From Thermomicrobiaceae bacterium (GTDB taxonomy: Bacteria; Chloroflexota; Chloroflexia; Thermomicrobiales; Thermomicrobiaceae): a stretch of DNA of 5,178 nucleotides. The DNA is taken from positions 1 to 5,178 of the forward strand of contig SLFF01000166.1 of the NCBI GenBank assembly GCA_007124395.1, in the 5' to 3' direction. Numbering within the stretch: the stretch's first letter is position 1; each line of letters starts with the position of its first letter. The position numbers and the translations under genes were made by a program. Shown here one piece after another: positions 1 through 5,178 of this stretch. The notes under the pieces are model-generated. The model was not told the origin of the DNA and ran no database searches. It was given only the letters and a program-made list of their open reading frames with translations.

Positions 1-50
1 ATCATCCGCTCCACAGGGTCAGACTATATTGCAAGGACACAAACGGCAAT

Positions 51-63
51 GGACTGAAAGTCC
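51..63 (-). terminator. Small hairpin downstream of the left cyclase gene
   Basis: Arms GGACT (51-55) and AGTCC (59-63) with a 3-base loop lie 30 bases past the stop codon at 94-96. The stem is short and followed on the minus strand only by a weakly T-rich stretch, so the terminator call is tentative. Confidence 0.2.
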
Positions 64-93
64 CGGAACGCGGAGCAAAAGGCACCGCAGAAA

Positions 94-2076
94 TCAGTCA
101 CCGTCGGCCGGAATCTGCTCATCGAACACCTCCGGCTGAAACAGCACGGACTGATCCCGGCCACTACGCTTGGCAATATACATCGCCACATCTGCGTCAC
201 GGATCAGGTTTTCGGCCGTGCGATCAGAGATACTGGTCGTCGTCACGCCGATGCTGGGCGAGATGGACACTTCCGTTCCCGCCACCGTGAAGTGCTGATC
301 GATCGACTGCCGAACACGACCGGCAATTGCCATCAGCTCGTCAGTGGAATCGATATCCGGAAGCATCACGGTGAACTCGTCCCCGGCAAAACGGGAAATA
401 ATGTCCTGGCCCCGAACAGATAACCGCATGCGCTCGGCCACCTGAATAAGCAAGTCATCGCCGGCATCGTGGCCGAGGGTGTCGTTTACCGATTTGAAGC
501 GATCCAGATCGATGAACATCACCCCGATATTGCTCGTGCGGTGAGTCGTTGTGAGGGAATAATTCAGCATGACCACGAACGCCTCCCGGTTCAGCAAGCC
601 TGTGAGGGCATCGTAGTTGGCCCGGAAGTCCAACTCTCGTTCGTGCCGTTTGCGCTGGCTGATATCCCGGGAATTCAGAACAATTCCATGAACCCCGGGA
701 GTTTCCAGTTCGTTGGACGCGATCGTCTCCAGTTCCGCCACCCGCATGTGAAGGCCAACCAGTCGCCACTCGAACCGTGCCTCATGATGACCATTCATGA
801 TCATGTCCTGAATCGCGTCGAAGATGAGTGTGCGGTCATCATCATGCGCCCAGTCAAGAATCGGAGTGTCAATGAATGTGTCTGGGGACAGCCCGATTAG
901 CTGCCTCGAGGACGGTGACTGGAAGCGAAATCGTAAATCACGGTCGAGCACACTGATGAGGTCTGATGAATACTCCACCAGCGCCTGAATCCTCGCCTCG
1001 CTCGCTTGACGGAGCTGATCGACTTGATACTGCGTGTTCTCCCGCAGAGTCAGGAACATTCGCACTACTAGCAGCAGCGCCCCGAACATGACGAACCACA
1101 CGAGAATCCCGAACTGATCCCCCAGCGGTGCAGCTGCGAAAGTGAAGACAACAAGAGCAATACCAGCGGCAAGATACGGTAACAGGTTCTCGATTCGGCT
1201 AGCCAGCTCACCCGGCTCGGTGTTGGGCAATTTTCGTCGAACAACATCGACCTGACGTTGCGGGCTAGCGGACATCAGCGCAAAGCCGATCATCCAGAGG
1301 GCGTACGTCGGCACATGAAATTCATAGCTGCCGTGAGATTCGATATAGGCCCACCATAGAGTACTGACAAAGTAGATAAAGACGCCAGCCGTAAAAAGTG
1401 TCAGCACACCGATCCTGCCAGGCCGGGGGCGGTGAAGTATCTTAAGCAGAACGACAATCAGAAGCAGCAGAATCGTAGCGGGATAAACAAATTGCATCGC
1501 AGTTTCGATGCTGATCGATTGAGTTGTCAGGAGTTCCGGTCCGATAATGAAATAGCCGATTGCGACCAGGCCACTAATCAGCAGGATAGTCGCGTCTAAC
1601 CAGTACCGCACATACTTCGTTCCGGTAGCCTTGTTGCGTGGAAACCGGGTGACGCCGAGCAACATAAGGACGACGCTCAGAAAATAGAATGCATCTGCTG
1701 GCGATGGAAAGGGCTCTGCCGAGCCACCAAGCGTGTACCACGCCCAGAATGCGTCGGCGATAAACAGGCCAGCCAGGCCAGCGCCGACAAGAGCCCAGGC
1801 TTTCTGCGACTGCCTGTCGCCAGGAAGATGTCGGATTGCACGGATGGCAAAGACGACGCCCAGGATCAAGATCGGTGCGAAGCCGAGTTCGGCCACGTAG
1901 GCATACAGTCTATCGCTACCCCAGCCGAGACTGATCAAGAGAATGTAGACCAGCAGATAGACGCCGAGCCCGACCAGGGCACGATTGCCCCAGTCACTCC
2001 ACCAGAGCGGTGCAACCTTGCACGACGAGACTGGCGATTGTTCGGTCAGCATTTTCGAAGACATTTGCGGGGTCAC
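94..2076 (-). CDS. Membrane-anchored PAS-GGDEF diguanylate cyclase (left paralogue)
   Basis: Probable diguanylate cyclase making c-di-GMP from two GTP at the inner face of the cytoplasmic membrane; 660 residues. About ten hydrophobic segments fill residues 33-345 (near 33-53, 58-80, 93-117, 127-145, 159-181, 193-214, 221-246, 253-270, 296-317, 322-344). An amphipathic linker (345-367) leads to a PAS domain (about 363-475), a short helix (471-487) and a GGDEF domain (about 485-650). Visible cyclase motifs are DALTGLLNR (489-497), FIDLDRFK with metal ligand D523, ND (531-532), GH (535-536), AGDEF (564-568) and DADVAMYIAK (627-636). The inhibitory RxxD site is RGQD (555-558), five residues before AGDEF. 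No EAL domain follows. Odd points are AGDEF for GGDEF, LLNR for the usual LPNR, and loss of the PAS NG turn kept in the paralogue. The start is uncertain: this is the GTG, while an ATG at 2052 (residue 9) aligns with an ATG in the paralogue; neither has a clear ribosome site. The signal sensed is unknown. Confidence 0.93.
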   Translation of the reverse strand: MTPQMSSKMLTEQSPVSSCKVAPLWWSDWGNRALVGLGVYLLVYILLISLGWGSDRLYAYVAELGFAPILILGVVFAIRAIRHLPGDRQSQKAWALVGAGLAGLFIADAFWAWYTLGGSAEPFPSPADAFYFLSVVLMLLGVTRFPRNKATGTKYVRYWLDATILLISGLVAIGYFIIGPELLTTQSISIETAMQFVYPATILLLLIVVLLKILHRPRPGRIGVLTLFTAGVFIYFVSTLWWAYIESHGSYEFHVPTYALWMIGFALMSASPQRQVDVVRRKLPNTEPGELASRIENLLPYLAAGIALVVFTFAAAPLGDQFGILVWFVMFGALLLVVRMFLTLRENTQYQVDQLRQASEARIQALVEYSSDLISVLDRDLRFRFQSPSSRQLIGLSPDTFIDTPILDWAHDDDRTLIFDAIQDMIMNGHHEARFEWRLVGLHMRVAELETIASNELETPGVHGIVLNSRDISQRKRHERELDFRANYDALTGLLNREAFVVMLNYSLTTTHRTSNIGVMFIDLDRFKSVNDTLGHDAGDDLLIQVAERMRLSVRGQDIISRFAGDEFTVMLPDIDSTDELMAIAGRVRQSIDQHFTVAGTEVSISPSIGVTTTSISDRTAENLIRDADVAMYIAKRSGRDQSVLFQPEVFDEQIPADGD

Positions 2077-2101
2077 AATCTTCGCGGCCTCACCGACCGG
2101 A

Positions 2102-2143
2102 ATGCGTATTAGACAAGGTTATCTTCGGCCTTGTCTCACGCAT
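2102..2143 (-). other. Strong hairpin in the leader of the left cyclase gene
   Basis: Arms ATGCGT (2102-2107) and ACGCAT (2138-2143) enclose arms AGACAAGG (2111-2118) and CCTTGTCT (2129-2136). This gives 14 perfect base pairs split by a 3/1-base internal loop, with a 10-base apical loop. It lies between the candidate promoter and the start codon, ending 25 bases before the GTG. No U-run follows on the minus strand, so it is not an ordinary intrinsic terminator. It could act on translation, mRNA stability or as a protein site. Confidence 0.5.
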
Positions 2144-2144
2144 A

Positions 2145-2290
2145 GCGTAATCTGTGGCCCCTCTTGTTTGCGTACCATAACCCGCCGGAGCGTTACATGT
2201 GTATGTATCGTCGAAAATCTCGCCGAACACATGACCACTGGTTGATCGAGGGAACGAAATATCCCTGAATAAAACACCCTGACCAGATGA
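2145..2290 (-). promoter_or_regulatory. Conserved upstream regulatory region of the left cyclase gene
   Basis: The first 102 bases (2145-2246) match 4432-4533 at 80 positions without a gap; the portion nearest the gene (2145-2200) matches at 48 of 56. The core is a 28-bp block (2152-2179) with one mismatch to its partner at 4439-4466. Read on the minus strand, the block begins with TATGGT (2179 down to 2174), a weak -10 candidate, which would place transcription start near 2167 and give a leader of about 90 bases. No good -35 hexamer is present; the inverted repeat at 2194-2207 covers that position instead. The promoter assignment is inference; the conservation is directly visible. Confidence 0.6.
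2194..2207. promoter_or_regulatory. Inverted repeat TACAT-N4-ATGTA, candidate operator (left copy)
   Basis: The sequence TACATGTGTATGTA has perfect 5-base arms around a 4-base centre. The same arms occur at the same place in the right copy (4481-4494), where the centre differs by one base. Its place over the expected -35 position of the weak promoter suggests binding of a dimeric regulator; the regulator is unknown. Confidence 0.45.
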
Positions 2291-2312
2291 TTTCCTTCAG
2301 ACAGGTCACTGA

Positions 2313-2339
2313 CAGTTGCTATGGCAGAACGAGCAACTG
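2313..2339 (-). terminator. Hairpin downstream of the right cyclase gene, possible transcript end
   Basis: Perfect 8-base arms CAGTTGCT (2313-2320) and AGCAACTG (2332-2339) with an 11-base loop begin 37 bases past the stop codon. There is no U-run after it on the minus strand, so a classic intrinsic terminator is not supported; it may be a 3'-end stabilising or factor-dependent structure. It sits between the two cyclase genes, upstream of the left gene's conserved promoter region. Confidence 0.35.
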
Positions 2340-2376
2340 AACGTCCAAGAATCCATCGCGAAAGTCCGCGCGGCAA

Positions 2377-4362
2377 TCAGTCATCGTCGGCGGGAACCTG
2401 CTCGGCGAGCATCGCCGGCTCAAACAGCATGGTCTGATCCCTGCCATTGTGCTTGGCGATATACATGGCCACATCTGCATCACTAACCAGGCTCTCGGCC
2501 CTCAGATCAGAGATGGCAGTGGTTGTCACACCGATGCTGGACGAAATGAACACCTCTGTTCCCATCACAACGAAGGGCTGATCGATCGTCTGGCGAATAC
2601 GCTCGGCAATGGCCATCAACCCGTCAGTCGAATCGATGTCCGGAAGCAGGACGGTGAACTCATCCCCGGCAAACCGGGAGATGATGTCCTGACTCCGAAC
2701 CGAGGCTTTCATTCGTTCAGCCACCTGGATCAGCAGGTCGTCGCCAGCATCGTGGCCCAGGTTGTCGTTCACCGCTTTGAAGCGATCCAGATCAATGAAC
2801 ATCACGCCCAGATTACCCCGCGTTCGGACAGAGTTGAGGTGGTACTCCAGCAGACTCACGAACGCCGCCCGGTTCGGCAACCCGGTGAGGGAATCGTGAT
2901 TGGCCCGGAAGTCCAGCTCTCGCTCATGTTGCTTGCGTTCGCTCATGTCCCGGGAGTTGAGCACGATTCCCCGCACTTCTGGAGTCTCCAACTCGTTCGA
3001 GGCAACGGTCTCCAGTTCAGCGACCTCCCCATTTGGACCAGCCAGACGCCACTCGAACCTTGCCTGATCATCCTCGCTCACGACCATGCCCTGGATCGCA
3101 TCGACGACCCGTGGCCGATCATCTTCATGAACCCAGTGAAAGATCGATGTACCAAGAAACGTTTCCGGGGCAGCTCCAGTCAAATCTCGCGAGGATGGAG
3201 ACTGAAACCGAATCCGGAAATCCTTATCGAGCACCGTGATCAGATCCGACGAGTGTTCCACCAGCGCCTGGATCCGGGTTTCGCTCGCCTGCCGGACCTG
3301 CTCGATTTGATACTGCGTGTTCTCCCGCAGCGTCAGGGCTAGACGCGCTATGACGAACGACGCCAGAACAATGAACAACACAACGAGAAGGCCAAAATCG
3401 TCAAGCATCCGGGGAACCGCTGCCAGGATGAAGACAACAAGAGCCATTCCAGCGGCAATGTACGGCAGTGCCGTCTCGACCCAGCTAGCCCCCTTGCCCG
3501 GCTCAGTGAGGGGTAGCTTCCGTCGGATGATATCGACCTGGCGTTGCGGGCTGGTCGCAATCAGCGCGTAGCCGATCATCCAGAGGGTGTAGGTTGGCAC
3601 GTGAAACTCGAAGCCACCGCGAGATTCGAAATAGACCCACCAGAGATTGCCGGCAAAGAGGGCAATAATCCCAGCCGCCATGAGCGAGAGCATGCCAACC
3701 TTGCCGGGTCGGGGGCGGCGGAGCATCATGAAGAGAACCGCAATCACCAGTATCAGGTCGGTAAACGGATAGGCGAACAGCAGCGCACTCTGAAGGTCCA
3801 GGTTCGCCCTGTCAAGGAGACCCGCCCCGATGATGAAGTAGCCGACGATGACCATCCCACCCAGCAGGATGATCGCCCCGTCGAACAGGTATCGGAGATA
3901 CTGCGGCATGGTGAGCGGGGGAGTGGGAAAACGCGTGACACCGACGATCAAGCAAAGAACACTCAGGATATAGAACACATCGGCGCTAGATGGAAACGGC
4001 TCTGCCGAGCTCCCGAGCGTATACCACGCCCAGATTCCGTCGGCGATCAACAGGCCTGCAAGGCCGGCGCCGATCGACGCCCACGCCATCTGCGACTGCC
4101 TGTCGTCAGGAAGATGTCGGATTGCACGGATGGCAAAGATCACCCCGAACATCAAGATCGGTACGAAGCCGAGTTCAGCTACGAAGGCATACAGGTTGTC
4201 GCTACCCCAGCCGGATATCAGCCAGAGCAGATAGACCAGCACGTAGACGCCGAGCCCGGCCAGGACACGATTACCCCAGTCACTCCACCACAGCAATGCG
4301 TCTTCCCGGGAGGAGACTGGCCATTCTTCTGATGCCATGTTCGAGTGTGTTCGTCGGATCAC
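2377..4362 (-). CDS. Membrane-anchored PAS-GGDEF diguanylate cyclase (right paralogue)
   Basis: Paralogue of the gene to its left, with the same order of parts and 661 residues; the lengths differ by one residue near 318, in a loop between the last two membrane segments. About ten hydrophobic segments (33-346) are followed by an amphipathic linker, PAS (about 364-476) and GGDEF (about 486-651). Motifs: DSLTGLPNR (490-498, canonical), FIDLDRFK (522-529), ND (532-533), GH (536-537), inhibitory site RSQD (556-559), AGDEF (565-569), DADVAMYIAK (628-637). All residues expected for GTP and metal binding appear present apart from Gly-to-Ala at the first signature position, which is known to be tolerated in some active cyclases. 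The N-terminal region keeps a YPxxD motif (198-202) that I regard as typical of this kind of membrane domain. The first codon is GTG at 4362; ATG at 4338 (residue 9) is conserved between the paralogues and is a fair alternative. It is divergent from the ATP-grasp gene and has its own duplicated upstream region. Confidence 0.94.
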   Translation of the reverse strand: MIRRTHSNMASEEWPVSSREDALLWWSDWGNRVLAGLGVYVLVYLLWLISGWGSDNLYAFVAELGFVPILMFGVIFAIRAIRHLPDDRQSQMAWASIGAGLAGLLIADGIWAWYTLGSSAEPFPSSADVFYILSVLCLIVGVTRFPTPPLTMPQYLRYLFDGAIILLGGMVIVGYFIIGAGLLDRANLDLQSALLFAYPFTDLILVIAVLFMMLRRPRPGKVGMLSLMAAGIIALFAGNLWWVYFESRGGFEFHVPTYTLWMIGYALIATSPQRQVDIIRRKLPLTEPGKGASWVETALPYIAAGMALVVFILAAVPRMLDDFGLLVVLFIVLASFVIARLALTLRENTQYQIEQVRQASETRIQALVEHSSDLITVLDKDFRIRFQSPSSRDLTGAAPETFLGTSIFHWVHEDDRPRVVDAIQGMVVSEDDQARFEWRLAGPNGEVAELETVASNELETPEVRGIVLNSRDMSERKQHERELDFRANHDSLTGLPNRAAFVSLLEYHLNSVRTRGNLGVMFIDLDRFKAVNDNLGHDAGDDLLIQVAERMKASVRSQDIISRFAGDEFTVLLPDIDSTDGLMAIAERIRQTIDQPFVVMGTEVFISSSIGVTTTAISDLRAESLVSDADVAMYIAKHNGRDQTMLFEPAMLAEQVPADDD

Positions 4363-4386
4363 GATCAGCCGCTAACTTATCGGATT

Positions 4387-4424
4387 GAACGCGTTCGTGA
4401 GAGACCTGTCGCGACGTTCGTCGC
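4387..4424 (-). other. Palindrome and short hairpin in the leader of the right cyclase gene
   Basis: A perfect 10-base palindrome, GAACGCGTTC, lies at 4387-4396. A hairpin with arms GCGAC (4411-4415) and GTCGC (4420-4424) and a 4-base loop lies at 4411-4424. They occupy the same part of the leader as the long hairpin of the left gene but the sequence is not conserved, so this is the least conserved part of the two upstream regions. Confidence 0.35.
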
Positions 4425-4431
4425 AACCGTA

Positions 4432-4575
4432 GCGTAGACTGTGGCCCCTCGTGTTTGCGTACCATACTCCACCGCAGCGCTACATGTGCATGTACTTCCG
4501 GGAATATCGCCGAAAGCAGGACTGTTGGTTGATTGTGGATGGAGTGTTGCTGAATGATACACGTTAACCAGATTG
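4432..4575 (-). promoter_or_regulatory. Conserved upstream regulatory region of the right cyclase gene
   Basis: Partner of the region at 2145-2290, with the same 28-bp block (4439-4466), the same weak -10 candidate TATGGT (4466 down to 4461) and the same inverted repeat (4481-4494) where a -35 would be. A second possible -10, TATCAT, lies further upstream on the minus strand (4558 down to 4553), in a patch also partly kept in the left copy, but no matching -35 was found. Both cyclase genes thus appear to have separate but co-regulated promoters. Confidence 0.6.
4481..4494. promoter_or_regulatory. Inverted repeat TACAT-N4-ATGTA, candidate operator (right copy)
   Basis: TACATGTGCATGTA here is symmetric over six bases per arm with a 2-base centre, and shares the TACAT-N4-ATGTA core with 2194-2207. 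It lies 14 bases upstream (minus strand) of the conserved 28-bp block. Confidence 0.45.
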
Positions 4576-4698
4576 ACGTTTGTCATGATTGGTAGTTAGC
4601 TAAGCTGTAAGTCTTTTCAGACTAACACCAGAATGTCGGATCGAAAACAGGGGATCAGGCCGATCGTGAGCGATTCTACAAAGCATATCTCAATAGAT
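4576..4698. other. Remainder of divergent intergenic region, no gene seen
   Basis: Between the duplicated cyclase upstream region and the leader structures there is no convincing open frame. It should contain the ATP-grasp promoter, but I see no good -35/-10 pair: TTGACG at 4573-4578 and TTGTCA at 4580-4585 resemble -35 elements, without a matching -10 at proper spacing. A short hairpin AGTCT-TTTC-AGACT (4610-4623) is present. Confidence 0.4.
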
Positions 4699-4730
4699 CA
4701 GCAGCAAGGACGGCTCGACCTTCCCTGCTG
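4699..4730 (+). other. Imperfect hairpin in the divergent intergenic region
   Basis: Arms CAGCAG + AAGG (4699-4704, 4706-4709) and CCTT + CTGCTG (4719-4722, 4725-4730) give ten pairs with a 1/2-base internal loop and a 9-base apical loop. It lies just before the nested fold at 4746-4837 and may be part of the same leader, or chance. Confidence 0.25.
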
Positions 4731-4745
4731 TGAACCAACGATCCA

Positions 4746-4837
4746 GGTGCTGGCATTCTGGCCGCGTATCTGTGACTGTATGAACTCCCGGATACGATCC
4801 TGACGACGTGTCAGGTTGGGCCGGGAGCAATGCCACC
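4746..4837 (+). ncRNA. Possible structured leader RNA of the ATP-grasp gene
   Basis: Three nested helices can be drawn by eye. The outer one pairs GGT plus GGCATT (4746-4748, 4752-4757) with AATGCC plus ACC (4829-4837). The middle one pairs CTCCCGG (4785-4791) with CCGGGAG (4821-4827). The inner one pairs CCTGAC (4799-4804) with GTCAGG (4810-4815) around a 5-base loop. The middle and inner stems are perfect. The fold ends 44 bases before the ATG. It does not match a riboswitch class that I recognise (c-di-GMP-I, SAM, cobalamin and fluoride were considered). No promoter was located with confidence, so transcription of this stretch is assumed. Confidence 0.35.
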
Positions 4838-4863
4838 GATCAGCCACTACTTTTTCAGGTCGA

Positions 4864-4868
4864 AAGGA
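4864..4868 (+). promoter_or_regulatory. Likely ribosome binding site of the ATP-grasp gene
   Basis: AAGGA sits in a purine run (4862-4870), 13 bases before the ATG at 4882. The spacing is longer than ideal, but no better start codon lies nearer and the protein reads well from its first residue. Confidence 0.55.
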
Positions 4869-4881
4869 AACAGATACCGTT

Positions 4882-5178
4882 ATGTCGAAACCACTAGCAA
4901 TCTTTTACGAGCACCCCGAATGGTTCAAGCCACTCTTCAAGAAGCTCGAAGAACGTGGGATTCCCCACGAGCACGTTCTGGCCCACGAACACCACTACGA
5001 ACCAGATGACCGGGATGTTCCGTACAGCCTGGTCGTCAACCGGGTCAGCCCGTCATCGTACCTGCGGGGTCACACCAGCGCGATTTTCTATGCACTCCAG
5101 TACCTGCAGCATCTCGATACGCTCGGTGTGCCAACCGTAAACGGATACAAGGCTCATCTGCTCGAGGTTTCCAAAGCC
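4882..5178 (+). CDS. Probable RimK-like ATP-grasp protein, N-terminal part (runs off window)
   Basis: Only the first 99 codons are inside the window and the frame is open at the edge. The start MSKPLAIFYEHPEWF looks like the first beta strand of a pre-ATP-grasp domain. The later stretch LVVNRVSPSSY (about 47-57), a helix with YALQYLQHLDTLG (about 67-79), VPTVNG (80-85) and the closing EVSKA follow the pattern of RimK-type ligases, in which an N/R-rich strand, a 'le..G.pvvN' strand and a '(E/D)xxK' helix precede the ATP-binding lobes. Family members join an acid to an amine through an acyl-phosphate using ATP; the substrate cannot be told here, because the catalytic and nucleotide-binding lobes lie outside the window. 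ATG at 4882 is preceded by AAGGA at 4864-4868 (13-base gap, slightly long), a clearer ribosome site than either cyclase gene has. It is transcribed divergently from the right cyclase gene, with a long possibly structured leader. Confidence 0.8.
   Translation, partial: MSKPLAIFYEHPEWFKPLFKKLEERGIPHEHVLAHEHHYEPDDRDVPYSLVVNRVSPSSYLRGHTSAIFYALQYLQHLDTLGVPTVNGYKAHLLEVSKA

Larger units (their letters stand above)
53..2290 (-). repeat. Left unit of an old tandem duplication (gene plus flanks)
   Basis: This unit aligns with 2336-4575 over its whole length. Beyond the coding region the match continues 41 bases past the stop codon without a gap (27/41 identical, 53-93 against 2336-2376) and upstream to about 2290, ending around the shared ACCAGAT at 2282-2288 / 4567-2285-offset equivalent 4567-4573. 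To the left of 53 the match disappears. Divergence is substantial in DNA, so the event is old rather than recent. Confidence 0.85.
2336..4575 (-). repeat. Right unit of an old tandem duplication (gene plus flanks)
   Basis: Same-orientation partner of the unit at 53-2290, separated from it by only about 45 bases. It carries the right cyclase gene, about 40 bases of 3' flank and about 200 bases of upstream DNA. No target-site duplication, transposase or terminal repeat is visible at the ends, so unequal recombination is more likely than transposition. Confidence 0.85.

Noticed and set aside
2119..2376. 85-codon minus-strand frame in the intergenic region, with a stretch similar to a frame at 4280-4465
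   Set aside because: The similarity comes from the conserved promoter DNA. Differences between the copies fall mostly at first and second codon positions rather than third, which is not how a coding sequence diverges.
2449..3342. Long plus-strand open frame (297 codons) opposite the right cyclase gene
   Set aside because: It is entirely antisense to a well-supported gene, its product shows no recognisable domain, and it follows from the codon use of the real gene. The same applies to plus-strand frames at 469-900 and 3544-4332.
4457..4470. GG-N10-GC spacing on the minus strand in both conserved blocks, suggesting a sigma-54 promoter
   Set aside because: The GG and GC are present in both copies (also 2170-2183), but the rest of the -24/-12 consensus (TGGCAC and TTGC) is poorly matched and no activator gene is nearby.
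4377..4586. 69-codon minus-strand frame upstream of the right cyclase gene
   Set aside because: It overlaps the conserved regulatory region, has no ribosome site or known domain, and the matching stretch of the left copy does not encode a similar protein in that frame.
4838..4855. Run of five T at 4851-4855 as an attenuator terminator before the ATP-grasp gene
   Set aside because: No stem directly precedes the T-run; the nearest helix ends 13 bases earlier.
4746..4881. Known c-di-GMP-I riboswitch in the ATP-grasp leader
   Set aside because: The conserved core bases expected for that class were not found; the proximity to cyclase genes alone is not evidence.
4955..5140. 61-codon plus-strand frame inside the ATP-grasp gene
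   Set aside because: It is an out-of-frame shadow of the ATP-grasp coding region, which has a ribosome site and a family-like protein sequence.
1..5178. EAL or HD-GYP phosphodiesterase domain, CRISPR array, tRNA, rRNA or insertion sequence
   Set aside because: Both cyclases stop shortly after the GGDEF domain, and no repeat-spacer pattern, tRNA fold, rRNA-like stretch or transposase was seen on either strand.

Overview
This is a bacterial window with roughly mid-50s %GC and dense coding. It holds two large minus-strand genes arranged in tandem and the start of a divergent plus-strand gene that runs off the right edge. The taxon cannot be fixed from sequence alone. The long polytopic N-terminus fused to PAS and GGDEF domains is a layout I associate with Chloroflexota, actinobacteria and some proteobacteria, so any assignment is only a guess.

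Layout: positions 1-93 are the 3' flank of the first gene. Positions 94-2076 (minus) encode a 660-residue membrane protein with about ten predicted transmembrane helices, a PAS domain and a C-terminal diguanylate cyclase (GGDEF-family) domain. Positions 2077-2376 are a 300-bp intergenic region carrying its promoter/leader and the 3' flank of the next gene. Positions 2377-4362 (minus) encode a 661-residue paralogue with the same architecture. Positions 4363-4881 are a divergent intergenic region of about 519 bp. From 4882 to the window end (plus) lies the N-terminal 99 residues of a probable RimK-like ATP-grasp protein.

The two cyclase genes come from an old tandem duplication of a unit of about 2.24 kb. 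The duplication took in the gene, a short 3' flank and about 200 bp of upstream DNA. By hand count the GGDEF regions are about 73% identical in protein (132/180). The upstream DNA is as well preserved: 80/102 bases match without a gap at 2145-2246 versus 4432-4533, including a 28-bp block with one mismatch and a TACAT-N4-ATGTA inverted repeat in both copies. Each gene therefore probably has its own promoter under shared control. Both cyclases read AGDEF rather than GGDEF but keep the other core residues and the RxxD inhibitory site, so both are plausibly active, feedback-inhibited c-di-GMP synthases driven by a membrane sensor plus PAS input. The left copy has lost several family-typical residues and may be diverging in signal or activity.

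The ATP-grasp gene is preceded by a possible three-helix nested RNA fold (4746-4837), which is the most interesting non-coding lead besides the shared cyclase promoter block. Nothing in the sequence ties the ATP-grasp gene to c-di-GMP signalling beyond divergent placement. No mobile element, CRISPR array, tRNA or rRNA was seen.
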